This document shows positions 27,632 through 36,516 of a stretch of 64,000 nt of DNA, in pieces. The translations under genes were made by a program, and so were the position numbers. Location of the stretch: positions 62,001 through 126,000 of the forward strand of contig DAIDIP010000003.1 in the NCBI GenBank assembly GCA_027451745.1. The letters run 5' to 3'. The notes under the pieces were generated by a model. It searched no databases, was not told where the DNA came from, and was given only the letters and a program-made list of their open reading frames with translations. Positions within the stretch are counted from its first letter, which is position 1. Every line of letters starts with the position of its first letter. The stretch comes from Candidatus Melainabacteria bacterium. GTDB lineage: Bacteria > Cyanobacteriota > Vampirovibrionia > Obscuribacterales > Obscuribacteraceae.

Positions 27632-28105
27632 TCATCGTCGAAACCAGGGTAAGGATAAATTCCAACCTGAAAATGGTGAGACTACACCGAATATGAATAT
27701 TATTAGAGTCAAATTTATAGAAGAAAAGCTTCCTATAAGAATACCAGCCGCTATGGTCACAGCAATTTTGTGACCCAATTTATGTCCTGTGAGCTTAAAC
27801 ATAATATTGCCCGCAAATACACCAAATAAATAGACAAAAAAGAGCATATAAATTCCGTCTAGCGGAATAAATATTTGCAATAGCCCAAATAAAAAACCTA
27901 CTACGATGCTTACCAATAGACAACGCACTATAACCTTACTGTCCACTTGTAAAACGTGACTAGTAAATCGTTTAGTACAATTAGGACAGCGATTACCAAC
28001 GGGACATTGAACCATGCATTTAGGACAAATTTGGGAATCACAATCGATGCATTTGAGCATTGATTCTCCGCAACTATGTTCAGCAAATGGAAGCATGGAT
28101 ATCAT
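27632..28105 (-). CDS. Membrane protein with N-terminal zinc-binding cysteine cluster
   Basis: A 157-aa protein. Residues 10-45 hold a His and eight cysteines in a B-box-like pattern (AEHSCGESMLKCIDCD, then CPKCMVQCPVGNRCPNC), probably binding two zinc ions in the cytoplasm. Four hydrophobic segments follow (for example LLVSIVVGFLFGLLQIFI and YMLFFVYLFGVFAGNIMF). The architecture is that of small bacterial proteins with a zinc finger joined to a membrane domain of unknown function. It may be monocistronic; a hairpin follows its stop. Confidence 0.7.
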   Translation of the reverse strand: MISMLPFAEHSCGESMLKCIDCDSQICPKCMVQCPVGNRCPNCTKRFTSHVLQVDSKVIVRCLLVSIVVGFLFGLLQIFIPLDGIYMLFFVYLFGVFAGNIMFKLTGHKLGHKIAVTIAAGILIGSFSSINLTLIIFIFGVVSPFSGWNLSLPWFRR

Positions 28106-28179
28106 AATATTTATCGGTAAGTATACAATTCCACTATCAAGTTCTATTAAAACATATTGGTGTCGTATTTTAACAGAAG

Positions 28180-29904
28180 CTAATCAACTTCTTCAGGCGA
28201 GATATGTTTATTGATCCAAGCCACAACCCCTTTATAAATATCAGGATCAAATTGCCCTTCTTCAAATATAAGATGTTCAGCTCTGCCAGCAAATAGTAAG
28301 TCCTTATCTCGGTTTGTAATAGCTTGGTAAATCGCCAGGGTGCCCATAGGCTTAACGAGATTATCACTGTAGCCTTGAAAAATAATTACTGGCGTGTGCT
28401 CAATTTTTGCCGCGAATTTGACATTTTGACTCATAAATTTTTGGAAGCTAATTAGTTCTGATGGAGATAATTTCATACGCATGTTGGGATCTCCTTCCCA
28501 CATATCACGCAGTCCTGGCTTTAAAGTGGCCTGTTTAACAACTTTTGAACCGATATCAAATTGTTCGTATTTATCCCTTAATAGCTTCAGTCCAATCGAA
28601 AGGATTGTACTTTTAGATTCATATCGTGAACCAGAAGGAACGGAACTTATTACGGCATGAACTAAATCAGGAGCGAGGGCGGCTAAGCGCAAAACCATTG
28701 CGCCGCCCATTGACTCGCCAAGTAAAATAATTGGTGTTTTGGGGTAGTCGGCTCTTAGAGCCGATAAGATTCGTTTTAAATCATGCATAGCTGCTGGCAA
28801 ATCTAATCGCTGGTAAACTTCATCATTTCTATAACTACCAAAACCTCTCACATCAAAAGATATGACACCAAACCCTTCGTGTTGAATTTGCTGAGCAAAG
28901 GGAGTAAAGGCCCCATGATGAAGCCCAAGTCCATGGACAGTAACTATAATGGCTTTGAGTTTTTTAGTGGGATCAAAAAATGCAAGTCCGGGAGCTTGCT
29001 CTCTGCCTACTCTTTCTTTAAACCAATTAGCAAATATTTGTTCACGCTTGGGATGATTATTCAGAATAGTAAGAGGAATACCTTTTTTGATGCAATCGAG
29101 AGTTAGGTTCCTGTCGTCATAAGCGCCCGTCGTACCATAAAGTTGCTGGCGAAGAGTTTCGATCAACTTTTCCTGATCCGGTTCAGCACTGTTCTCATTT
29201 ATGATACGCAGCTCGTTCTGGTGTCTAAAATTCCAAAAAACTTTTTTGTACATTAAGGCCGCCAGATCTTTATGCCCAAGATGCTGTTCAACCGCCGTTA
29301 ATGAAAGTAAACTCCAAGCATAGCGCGTATCGTCTAGACCATAGTGTAAGAAGTCTAGCTGAGCAACTTTTTTATAATATGGTTCGGCATGCAAATAATC
29401 TTTTTTAGAAAAATAGCAACCTGCTAGTCCCTCATATAAAGGAGCCAAATCAACATTCCAATCGCCCTCCAGGGAGATAACAGTATTGAGGGCTTTTTGG
29501 TAATTACGCAATGCATTGTCTATTTTTCCATCCAAGTACTGACAGCGGGCATAGGTAAAAAACGCATCAGCTGATGTCAAAGAATTAGGCTTAGCAATTT
29601 TCATTGCAGCGAGCGAGTTTTTCCGTGCCGCATCCCAGTCGTCTAATTGAGCTTGGCAAATAGCCAAATTAACTAAGCACCTGGCTTTAAAATCGCGGCT
29701 TTGGTTGGGTGTGAGCAAAAGTTTTTGAACTATATCTCCAGCAGTTTTAAAATCTTTTTCCCAAAACGCTCGGTTAGCAGCTCGCTGTTCACCAAGCAAA
29801 GAATCAGCAGGAACGTATTCTGCAACTGCAAAGCAACTAAGCAAGTAATTCAAAGAAACAGTTATGGCTACAATGGCAGCTAGTAAAAGTTTCATGTTGC
29901 TCAC
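28180..29904 (-). CDS. Exported TPR protein fused to alpha/beta hydrolase (lysophospholipase-like)
   Basis: A 574-aa protein in two parts. An N-terminal hydrophobic segment (LLLAAIVAITVSLNYLLSCF) looks like a signal peptide or anchor. Residues about 35-245 carry TPR-like repeats. Residues about 300-570 are a serine hydrolase of the S33/Hydrolase_4 type: VHGLGLHHGAF (oxyanion region), GESMGGAMVLRLAAL with the nucleophile Ser, GYSDNLVKP with the Asp and RAEHLIFEE with the His. Esterase or monoacylglycerol-lipase-like activity is inferred. The GTG start at 29904 overlaps the upstream stop as GTGA, so the two are translationally coupled. Confidence 0.82.
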   Translation of the reverse strand: MSNMKLLLAAIVAITVSLNYLLSCFAVAEYVPADSLLGEQRAANRAFWEKDFKTAGDIVQKLLLTPNQSRDFKARCLVNLAICQAQLDDWDAARKNSLAAMKIAKPNSLTSADAFFTYARCQYLDGKIDNALRNYQKALNTVISLEGDWNVDLAPLYEGLAGCYFSKKDYLHAEPYYKKVAQLDFLHYGLDDTRYAWSLLSLTAVEQHLGHKDLAALMYKKVFWNFRHQNELRIINENSAEPDQEKLIETLRQQLYGTTGAYDDRNLTLDCIKKGIPLTILNNHPKREQIFANWFKERVGREQAPGLAFFDPTKKLKAIIVTVHGLGLHHGAFTPFAQQIQHEGFGVISFDVRGFGSYRNDEVYQRLDLPAAMHDLKRILSALRADYPKTPIILLGESMGGAMVLRLAALAPDLVHAVISSVPSGSRYESKSTILSIGLKLLRDKYEQFDIGSKVVKQATLKPGLRDMWEGDPNMRMKLSPSELISFQKFMSQNVKFAAKIEHTPVIIFQGYSDNLVKPMGTLAIYQAITNRDKDLLFAGRAEHLIFEEGQFDPDIYKGVVAWINKHISPEEVD

Positions 29905-30932
29905 ATATTAGAATCGCTGTCAGGCACAACGGTAACGGTCTTATGGTTCGTCTCAATTAAACTTTCAGATTTTGATTTGTTCGCATCTTGCTGGCTGACA
30001 CCACCATCTTCTAGCAGCTTGTTCTGATTACTATTAATGGCAACAGAACCGTCAGAAGCATTTAACTTACTCGTGTCTGGTTTATCTATAGCGAAATCTG
30101 CTGTACCATCGCTTGATGTATTAACTGACTTGATGACTGATGGAGGATCTACACTAGAACCTTTTTGCTGGGCCAAAAGATTAGCATAGTCACTTAAGCT
30201 TTCTGCCGTATCAGTCTTTCCATCTAATTTAAATACCGCAGCTAATTTGTTTAGAGTATCTATAAACTGAGGACTGCGCGATCCAGAGCTTTGCTTTTGT
30301 ATTCTTAAAACACGTTTTAGAGTAGCTTCAGCCAAATTATATTTTTTGTCATTGGTATATATATTAACGAGTTGGTTTAAAGTATTGAGTAACTCGGGAA
30401 AATTTGGATCTACAGATTTTTCTTGGGCAGCCAAGGCTTGTTCATATGCTTGAGCAGCCTGTGTTGGTTGCTGCGCTGCTTGATAGTTGTCTGCCAACTT
30501 ATGAAAAGTATTGACCAGAGCTTCGTTGGCGACTGCCTTGTCACGCTCTTGAATGTTGCTATTGGCGATTGATTTTAGAGCGGATGCTGTCCCTTCACTA
30601 GGAAAGAGTTCGGCATACTTAGCTGCAGTTTCGGTACTAATAAGAGAAGACAAAGCGAGAATGGCGGCTTTTTTTTCATTCTCATTACCAATTAAATGAG
30701 GAATAAATTTCTCTATGGTTTGTGTTTCTTGTAATTTTAGTTGGGCTAGATTATTACTGTATGCAAAATACAATCCAATACCGGAGATTAATATCCCGGT
30801 TATAAGTGGTGTAGTTGCCCCGATTATGTCCCAGAGATCTTTTTTTGGCTTTAAATCTTGTTCTAGCTTCTTTAGGCGAAGAGCAATTTGTTCTTGCTTT
30901 AATTCTATTAGCGGTACACGATCTTCGCTCAT
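29901..30932 (-). CDS. Single-TM TPR protein coupled to the TPR-hydrolase
   Basis: A 343-aa protein. There is a charged coiled N-terminus (LKQEQIALRLKKLEQDLK), one membrane helix at about residues 37-60 (IIGATTPLITGILISGIGL), and a tetratricopeptide region of about residues 135-245 with tandem units resembling kinesin-light-chain-type repeats (QAAQAYEQALAAQEKSVDPN, then AEATLKRVLRIQKQSSG). A polar, disordered tail completes it. It probably scaffolds protein partners at the membrane. It shares a 4-nt overlap with the following hydrolase gene, suggesting the products act together. Confidence 0.75.
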   Translation of the reverse strand: MSEDRVPLIELKQEQIALRLKKLEQDLKPKKDLWDIIGATTPLITGILISGIGLYFAYSNNLAQLKLQETQTIEKFIPHLIGNENEKKAAILALSSLISTETAAKYAELFPSEGTASALKSIANSNIQERDKAVANEALVNTFHKLADNYQAAQQPTQAAQAYEQALAAQEKSVDPNFPELLNTLNQLVNIYTNDKKYNLAEATLKRVLRIQKQSSGSRSPQFIDTLNKLAAVFKLDGKTDTAESLSDYANLLAQQKGSSVDPPSVIKSVNTSSDGTADFAIDKPDTSKLNASDGSVAINSNQNKLLEDGGVSQQDANKSKSESLIETNHKTVTVVPDSDSNM

Positions 30933-31020
30933 AATCCGTTCTCCCGCAAATAAAAATAGACTGCAATCTAAAGAAACTGCCTTGGCAATCTCGCGACTAT
31001 TTAGCTTGCAATTTGAATTT

Positions 31021-31386
31021 TTAAGCCACTCTGGTCTTTAATTGCTCTTTGGCGATTTCAATTAACTTACTGAAAGCTTCTTTGTCATTAACGGCTAATT
31101 CAGCCATCATCTTTCTATTTAAAGCGACATTGGCTTTCATTAGACCATTGATGAAATTGCCATAGGTTAAACCCTGCATACGGCAAGCAGCATTGATACG
31201 TACAATCCAAAGACTGCGAAAATCTCTTTTACGTTTACGGCGATCACGATAAGCGTTTTTCCAGGCTTGCATAATCGCCTGATTGGCAGCTATAAATAAA
31301 CGCGACTTCGAGCCACGAAAACCTTTAGCGTATTTGATGATTTTTTTGTGGCGCTTTTGCAGCACATTGCCACGTTTGACTCGCAT
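31021..31386 (-). CDS. rplT: 50S ribosomal protein L20
   Basis: A large-subunit assembly protein of 121 aa (usual 115-120). Canonical features are [20 protein letters not shown] with the basic N-terminal tail, [20 protein letters not shown], then [17 protein letters not shown]. It is the last gene of the conserved infC-rpmI-rplT operon, 18 nt after rpmI. In the family L20 represses this operon by binding its mRNA; no such site was resolved here. Confidence 0.98.
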   Translation of the reverse strand: MRVKRGNVLQKRHKKIIKYAKGFRGSKSRLFIAANQAIMQAWKNAYRDRRKRKRDFRSLWIVRINAACRMQGLTYGNFINGLMKANVALNRKMMAELAVNDKEAFSKLIEIAKEQLKTRVA

Positions 31387-31404
31387 GATTAATCTCCTGG
31401 ATCT

Positions 31405-31614
31405 TTAACCAATATATTGTGGATAAGGAAAAAGTGCTTTCACATTCTTTAATTGATCTTTCGTCAAAGCAGCCCAACCACTTAATTTGCGCTTATCATT
31501 TGCTGATTTCCACTCATTTAAGTGCCTTTTTCCAGCTTGTCTGCGCAAAATCTTACCGGTTCCGGTAATTTTAAAGCGACGTGCAGCAGCTTTATTAGTT
31601 TTCATCTTAGGCAT
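31405..31614 (-). CDS. rpmI: 50S ribosomal protein L35
   Basis: Small basic ribosomal protein beginning [20 protein letters not shown], with the L35 core [18 protein letters not shown]. The start at ATG 31614 has GGAG 7 nt upstream; the ORF extends two codons further to TTG 31620. About 69 aa, normal for the family. It lies between infC and rplT. Confidence 0.97.
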   Translation of the reverse strand: MPKMKTNKAAARRFKITGTGKILRRQAGKRHLNEWKSANDKRKLSGWAALTKDQLKNVKALFPYPQYIG

Positions 31615-31655
31615 AAGCAAACTCCAAATTAATACCAGACCAAATGAATTTTCGT

Positions 31656-32252
31656 TTATTCTTTCGGTTCTACTCTTTCTACCAAAGTAGGTTTGCCCTT
31701 CTGTGGGATGGGCGAAATGATCATGATAACACTTTTACCCTCAATGCGGGGTTCTCTGTCAAGTATTCCTAAATCTTTAAGATCTTCAGCGAAGCGCTGC
31801 ATAAGGGCTAAGGCCAGGTGTTTGTGCTGCATTTCGCGTCCGCGAAGAAGTATAACTACCTTAATCTTATCGCCTTCGTTGAGAAATTTATGACCATTTT
31901 TCAGCTTAACCTGATAGTCATGCTCTTCAATCTTGTAGCGCATCTTGATTTCCTTAACATCAACAATATGATGTTTTTTCTTGGTCTCGCGCTCACGTTT
32001 TTTTCGCTCAAATTCGTATTTATGGAAGTCTAAAATTTTCGCTACAGGCGGATTAGCATCAGGTTGTACAACTAGTAAATCAAAACCACGTTCACGGGCG
32101 GTTTGCAAAGCTTCTCGAGAAGGAACTATCCCTAACTGTCCTCCTAATTCGTCTATCAGTCTCACTTCTGGAAAGCGAATTCTTTCGTTAAGTAGTGGTT
32201 GATCGCGTCTTTCTTCTGGACGACGAAAATTTCCTTTATCTGGTGTGTTCAA
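31656..32252 (-). CDS. infC: Translation initiation factor IF-3
   Basis: Binds the 30S subunit and proofreads start-codon selection. The 198 aa contain the N-domain ([37 protein letters not shown]), the lysine-rich linker and the C-domain ([36 protein letters not shown]). The start is TTG 32252 with GAGG 6 nt upstream. A non-AUG start is a known autoregulatory feature of infC in several bacteria and would fit here. It is first in the infC-rpmI-rplT operon, 28 nt after tRNA-Leu. Confidence 0.97.
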   Translation of the reverse strand: MNTPDKGNFRRPEERRDQPLLNERIRFPEVRLIDELGGQLGIVPSREALQTARERGFDLLVVQPDANPPVAKILDFHKYEFERKKRERETKKKHHIVDVKEIKMRYKIEEHDYQVKLKNGHKFLNEGDKIKVVILLRGREMQHKHLALALMQRFAEDLKDLGILDREPRIEGKSVIMIISPIPQKGKPTLVERVEPKE

Positions 32253-32280
32253 GCTTACCTCGTTTCAAAATGCTAAAAAC

Positions 32281-32363
32281 TGCCGAAGGTGGGACTTGAA
32301 CCCACAAGAGCGTGAGCTCACTACGACCTGAACGTAGCGTGTTTGCCATTTCACCACTTCGGC
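32281..32363 (-). tRNA. tRNA-Leu (anticodon CAG)
   Basis: An 83-nt class II tRNA. The 7-bp acceptor stem is GCCGAAG with CTTCGGC and discriminator A. The anticodon arm is CTACG-TTCAGGT-CGTAG, placing CAG at positions 34-36. A long variable arm of the leucine type follows, then the T-loop GTTCAAGTC. The 3' CCA is not encoded. It sits between rpsR and infC on the same strand. Confidence 0.95.
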
Positions 32364-32403
32364 TTAAAGTCAAATGCAGAAAACTCACTGATTTACCTGA
32401 AGT

Positions 32404-32640
32404 TTAACCGTCAGTAGTATAGGGCATTAGGGCGATGTCTCGGGCACGTTTTACAGCAACGGTAATCGTTCGTTGGTGACGAGCACAATTGCCACTAATA
32501 CGTCTTGGTAGTATTTTGCCACGTTCGGTGACAAATTTCTTAAGACGATTGGCATCTTTATAATCGACAGTATCGACCTTATCAGCACAAAAGCCACAGG
32601 CCTTCTTTCTTCTGATGGCCGAATCTTGCATTGGGTACAT
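32404..32640 (-). CDS. rpsR: 30S ribosomal protein S18
   Basis: A 78-aa small-subunit protein that pairs with S6. The core [19 protein letters not shown] and [20 protein letters not shown] is canonical. It carries the cysteine (zinc-binding) form of S18: CGFC near residue 15 and the Cys of NCARHQR, with another Cys/His available. Its ATG at 32640 has AAGGAG 5 nt upstream. It is the third gene of rpsF-ssb-rpsR. Confidence 0.97.
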   Translation of the reverse strand: MYPMQDSAIRRKKACGFCADKVDTVDYKDANRLKKFVTERGKILPRRISGNCARHQRTITVAVKRARDIALMPYTTDG

Positions 32641-32677
32641 TCTTACTCCTTACACATAGACAACATTATCAACATAT

Positions 32678-33145
32678 TTAAAAGGGGATCTCATCATCGG
32701 AAGCAAATATGGAAGCTAAATCTTCGCCGTTGCTTTTAGCTGCGCTTTCGGAAGAGGTGCTTTTGGTTGCAGTCATTGGAGCTAATGAAGGCTCTTCAGC
32801 ATAAGCACCGGCCAATTTAGCTACGCTAGTAGAAAGATTTTCTACATTACCAGCATCAATTTCAACATCTCGTCTTTTTTGGCCTTCAGCAGTAACGAAG
32901 TTGTTAATTTGCAAACGTCCTTCAACAACAACAGGATCGCCTTTTTTTAATTCATGGGCACAACGCTCAGCTAAATCTCTCCATGTTGTTACTTTTACAG
33001 GCGTGCTCTCAGCAACAGCGTCTTGGCGCGGCAATGAATCTACTGCAATTACAAATTCGGTAACTGCAACATTGTTAGACGGAGTAAAGCGCTTTTCTGG
33101 CGCTTTAATAACTTTACCGGATACAACAATTTTGCTAAGACTCAT
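32678..33145 (-). CDS. ssb: Single-stranded DNA-binding protein
   Basis: A 155-aa SSB. The OB-fold spans about residues 1-110 (VVSGKVIKAPEKRFTPSNN, then WRDLAERCAHELKKGDPVVV, VEGRLQINNFVTAEG). A short disordered linker follows, then the acidic C-terminal tip DDEIPF that recruits replication and repair partners. It lies between rpsF and rpsR in the usual operon order. Confidence 0.96.
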   Translation of the reverse strand: MSLSKIVVSGKVIKAPEKRFTPSNNVAVTEFVIAVDSLPRQDAVAESTPVKVTTWRDLAERCAHELKKGDPVVVEGRLQINNFVTAEGQKRRDVEIDAGNVENLSTSVAKLAGAYAEEPSLAPMTATKSTSSESAAKSNGEDLASIFASDDEIPF

Positions 33146-33163
33146 ATATACCCTCTTTAGCGT

Positions 33164-33502
33164 TTAGCGATAGCTTCCAGAAGCAGGAACAGCTTCTTCT
33201 GGAACGTAAATAACTATCAATGAGCGAATGATATCTTCAGAAAGGTTCATCATACGCTTGATATTGGTTACAGACTCAGGACTAATACTAAAAACAGTTG
33301 TGACAAAATAGCCATCTTTCATTTTCTTAACTTCATAAGTTAAGCGACGACGTCCTTTTTTATCTGTTGTCTGGACAGTGCCACCTTGTCCTTTTATGTA
33401 TTCTTCTACAGAAGCAACGACTTTGTCAGCAGCTTCTTCATCAAGCGTAGGCTTAACGATATAAGTGACTTCGTAAACAACAGCAGCCTTGTGATCCGTC
33501 AA
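33164..33502 (-). CDS. rpsF: 30S ribosomal protein S6
   Basis: A 112-aa S6 with YEVTYIVKPTLDEEAADKVV, GKRRLTYEVKK-like sequence (KKGRRRLTYEVKKMKDGYFV) and VTNIKRMMNLSEDIIRSLIV. The start is TTG 33502 with a G-rich SD (AAGGGGG). It is first gene of rpsF-ssb-rpsR. In many bacteria the leader of this operon binds the S6:S18 complex. The roughly 130-nt region upstream contains CCGG-bearing segments, but I could not fold the conserved motif with confidence. Confidence 0.96.
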   Translation of the reverse strand: MTDHKAAVVYEVTYIVKPTLDEEAADKVVASVEEYIKGQGGTVQTTDKKGRRRLTYEVKKMKDGYFVTTVFSISPESVTNIKRMMNLSEDIIRSLIVIYVPEEAVPASGSYR

Positions 33503-33778
33503 AATGTCCCCCTTAATTGAGCATTAAATAAAACGACGAGTAAAACAACAAATATCCGACCGGAGTGCCAATGCAACAATAACCGCTTCGTCTAAGCACA
33601 GTAAACCGGACTATTGATTTTAGCATAAACAAACTTATCGAAAACGCTCCAGCTTAACTTGTAAGCATTTGTCAAGACAACAAAAACGAATAAATTCTTA
33701 GGATACTTAAGCAGATCGGCAACTTTGAGGTGTCGTATTAGGATTAAAATAAGCAAATGCGTTTTTGGGGGCCAATTT

Positions 33779-34300
33779 ATGCTATTTCTGGTTCTAGCCT
33801 ATCCAAAGCTTTCAGATAAAGATTTACTTTGGATAGAGTCAATACGAAAAGCTCATGACAAACTTTATGCTGAAGTAGTTAAGGCGCACTTTACTTTTGT
33901 TTTTCCGGTAACAATTCAACAAGAAAAACTCAACTCACATGTAAAAAGAATAGCGCAAGGCGAAAAGAACTTTAACTTTGTTTTGAAATGCGCCGCTTTA
34001 GTTGATGACGCTTTTAATGATTATATGCATGTCTTTTTAGTCCCAGACGAGGGCTATAGCGATTGTGTCAAATTGCATGACAAACTTTATACCGGCATTT
34101 TGGAACCTGAACTAAGATTAGATATTCCCTTTATTCCTCACATTGGTGTAGGTAATTCACTTGAAGCCCAAGAATGCAAAAAGTTGGCAGATGATCTCAA
34201 CAAACAAAATATTTCTATTTCAGGAAAAATCGATACCCTTTCTTTGGTGAGCTATGAAGAAAATAAAATTGATACGATTGAAGAGTTTGTTTTATCTTAA
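33779..34300 (+). CDS. 2H phosphoesterase (2'-5' RNA ligase family)
   Basis: A protein of about 173 aa with the two His motifs of the 2H superfamily: AHFTFVFP (H-x-T) and, about 95 residues later, IPHIGVGN (H-x-G, a slight departure from H-x-T/S). These enzymes open or close 2',3'-cyclic phosphates in RNA or nucleotides. The start is ATG 33779 (LFLVLAYPKLSDKD) rather than the ORF limit at 33725, because the first 18 residues are not conserved-looking and GGGGG lies upstream of the ATG. The bestrophin gene follows 33 nt later. Confidence 0.78.
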   Translation: MLFLVLAYPKLSDKDLLWIESIRKAHDKLYAEVVKAHFTFVFPVTIQQEKLNSHVKRIAQGEKNFNFVLKCAALVDDAFNDYMHVFLVPDEGYSDCVKLHDKLYTGILEPELRLDIPFIPHIGVGNSLEAQECKKLADDLNKQNISISGKIDTLSLVSYEENKIDTIEEFVLS

Positions 34301-34333
34301 ACACAGCGTCGTCGATAGCTAGCAGAAGAGAAC

Positions 34334-35167
34334 ATGAATTTAATAGCAATAATTTTTCCCAAAACTAAAACATTTCTGAAATACCTTTTACTAATTACTG
34401 TTTACACGTGCGCAGTAGTTTGGTTTGACGACCATTATTTTCCGCGCCATATGTTTTTTGAAGCAAAAGAATTGATGACTACAACGAGTATAGTTATCGG
34501 TTTATTGCTTGCGTTTCGAACTAATAGTGCTTATGACCGCTGGTGGGAAGGACGCAAATTGTGGGGGCAATTAGTTAACGAAATTCGTAATTTCTGTTTA
34601 AAATGCAACACCCTACTCAATAGTGAGCAGATGGAAAATATTAGTCAATTACTTATTGCTTTTCCGTATATTCTCAAAAATCATTTACGTGGCGGGGCAA
34701 CCAATTTAGATGGTCTAAAAGTTGACGAAGCAGCTCTATCAGGAAAAAATGCACCACTTCATATTGCTCAGACTATAGAGAGTATTCTGCAACAGTGGAA
34801 AAGAGATAAAGCAATAGATGGATTTGATTTGCTTTTCCTTGACACACATGCGCGCAGTTTGATGGATATAACAGGTTCTTGTGAAAGAATTTTGAAATCT
34901 CCTATTGCACCATCTTACAAATATATAATTTGGCTATGGCTTATTCTGTATCTATTAGTTCTGCCGTGGTTACTCACCCCAGTTTTGGATCTTTACACTA
35001 TTCCAGCAATGATCTTTGGTGCTTATTTTATTTTTGCCTTAGAGCTATTAGCAGAAGAAGTAGAAGAGCCATTTGGCACTAATCCAGCCGATCTACCATT
35101 AGATAGTATTTGCGAGACTATCAAAAGTTCAATACATCAAATTATAAAAATCAGTCACAAACACTAA
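34334..35167 (+). CDS. Bestrophin-family (UPF0187) anion channel
   Basis: A 277-aa membrane protein related to bestrophin chloride channels. Family features are LLLAFRTNSAYDRWWEGRKL, then WGQLVNEIRNF near residues 60-90, two hydrophobic pairs, and the C-terminal EEVEEPFGTNPADLPLDSIC. Bacterial homologues are pentameric anion or cation channels in the inner membrane. Its last nucleotides overlap the minus-strand MFS transporter remnant. Confidence 0.88.
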   Translation: MNLIAIIFPKTKTFLKYLLLITVYTCAVVWFDDHYFPRHMFFEAKELMTTTSIVIGLLLAFRTNSAYDRWWEGRKLWGQLVNEIRNFCLKCNTLLNSEQMENISQLLIAFPYILKNHLRGGATNLDGLKVDEAALSGKNAPLHIAQTIESILQQWKRDKAIDGFDLLFLDTHARSLMDITGSCERILKSPIAPSYKYIIWLWLILYLLVLPWLLTPVLDLYTIPAMIFGAYFIFALELLAEEVEEPFGTNPADLPLDSICETIKSSIHQIIKISHKH

Positions 35168-35328
35168 ACTGAAGTTATTTCTTCTAAAACTTTTCCTTTA
35201 GTTTCTTCACCCAATATAAAAGTCATGAAAGCTGCTGCCAAGAAAGCTCCTGCGCCTAATTGAAAAACTCCCCCTTGTCCCATAGCAGGAAGAACAACGC
35301 CTGTATCTAGGTGATGCAAAATGCCAGT
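35164..35328 (-). pseudogene. C-terminal remnant of an MFS transporter
   Basis: A 55-codon minus-strand reading that ends in a normal stop but begins directly after an in-frame stop. It contains LPAMGQGGVFQLGAGAFLA, then a hydrophobic stretch and GEETKGKVLEEI. The E-T-K-G-K-x-L-E-E-I motif is the classic end of the last membrane helix in sugar/metabolite:H+ symporters. No start or SD fits, and the rest of the gene is missing. It is read as a decayed gene whose tail overlaps the bestrophin stop. Confidence 0.75.
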
Positions 35329-35425
35329 TTATTGTTTATAATTGTCAAGCTAAACATCAACTCATTTATCAAATGACTAGATATTCAGCTAAACTCATTT
35401 TGTAAAACCAGTTGATTTCTATCCC

Positions 35426-36397
35426 ATGAACAGAAAAAGAATTGATCATATTATATTACTGAGCCTGACAGCATTTATTGTTGGTCTGAGTAACCAGGCA
35501 CAAGCACAAATGCCAAATAGTCAGCCAGCACAGCCAAATGGTTATCCTGGTTTTACGCCTCAAAACCCTACAGGTAATTGGCCAAGTGTAGCGGGAAATA
35601 ATGGCGATACAAATAATCCAGTAGCCAATTCTTATAACAATCCGTTTGCTTCTTTTAATGCTCCTCAATATAAATCAGATTTTTGGACTAAAACCCCTAT
35701 TTTGCCCGGCGTACAAAGTGGAAACGTAATTAGCGCCGGCACAGTACTAACAGGTATTCTGCAGGAAGATATTTCTTCCAAAAAAAGCAAGGCGGGCGAT
35801 GTGTTTTCTATTATGCTTATAGACGACTATAAGGTAAACAATCAAATACTCATTCCTAAAAATTCTAGTTTTGTCGGTAGTGTTGTATCCGCTGCACCAG
35901 CAAAAAAGGGCCTTAACGGTACACCGGGGAGCTTGCAAGTAAGTTTGCAGACATTAGTAAGTCCAGACGGTACTAGTATTCCAGTAAATGCATTTATTGA
36001 TTATGATCCTAATCAACATCAGAAAACTGATATCAAAAAATCTAGAGGCGTGCCTGTTGGTGAGTGGGCAAAGTCAATTGAATATTCAATTTATTATGCT
36101 GTGGGGGGAATTGGCAGCAGACTTGGAGTACCAGTCTTGTATAAAGGCCAAACGGGAAGTGGGGCTGAGTTCAGTCTTACTCAAGGAGAATTATTACCCG
36201 TGAGGCTATCGCAACCATTGGATGTGACACCACTATTAGCGCATACGCCTGCAAATAGTCAAAATGCAATGCCGACAAATATAATGCCAGCAGATAATGC
36301 GCCGCCGATTGCGCCTAGTCCAAGCCAAAATAATATGCCAACTGGAGAAAATATCCTGCCAGGAAATTTATCTCCTGCCGGACCGAAGCCTTTTTAA
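35426..36397 (+). CDS. Secreted protein with VirB10/TrbI-like beta domain
   Basis: A 323-aa exported protein. There is a signal peptide with likely cleavage in AQAQ (about residue 27), then a Pro/Asn/Gln-rich linker. A globular region of about 100-270 follows (ISAGTVLTGILQEDISSKKS, ILIPKNSSFVGSVV, LQVSLQTLVSPDGTSIPVNA). Its pattern of entry cost, pre-formed strand and substitution resembles the C-terminal beta-barrel of TrbI/VirB10 (I-x-A-G-T plus I-P-x-x-[ST]). A Pro-rich tail completes it. No other type IV secretion gene is present, so it is probably an independent envelope protein. Confidence 0.65.
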   Translation: MNRKRIDHIILLSLTAFIVGLSNQAQAQMPNSQPAQPNGYPGFTPQNPTGNWPSVAGNNGDTNNPVANSYNNPFASFNAPQYKSDFWTKTPILPGVQSGNVISAGTVLTGILQEDISSKKSKAGDVFSIMLIDDYKVNNQILIPKNSSFVGSVVSAAPAKKGLNGTPGSLQVSLQTLVSPDGTSIPVNAFIDYDPNQHQKTDIKKSRGVPVGEWAKSIEYSIYYAVGGIGSRLGVPVLYKGQTGSGAEFSLTQGELLPVRLSQPLDVTPLLAHTPANSQNAMPTNIMPADNAPPIAPSPSQNNMPTGENILPGNLSPAGPKPF

Positions 36398-36516
36398 GCG
36401 CTGCCTCGCCTTCGCTCTACTCGGCTCAACGCGCGTACACATCCACGCTCAGCTTCCGCCGCCTCATTGTCGCCGTTCGCTTCACTCACTAGTGCCAACT
36501 TTCTTTAGTACTGGCT
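36398..36516. other. GC-rich patch between two genes
   Basis: The 119-nt gap between the secreted protein and the minus-strand HTH/zinc protein is unusually rich in G and C over its first about 100 nt compared with the surrounding DNA. It is dominated by CGCC/CGCT motifs and shows no ORF. No clear hairpin with a T-run was found. Confidence 0.4.

Noticed and set aside
33503-33640. Possible S6:S18-binding leader of rpsF
   Set aside because: CCGG-containing segments are present, but I could not fold the conserved motif reliably. A covariance-model scan would decide.
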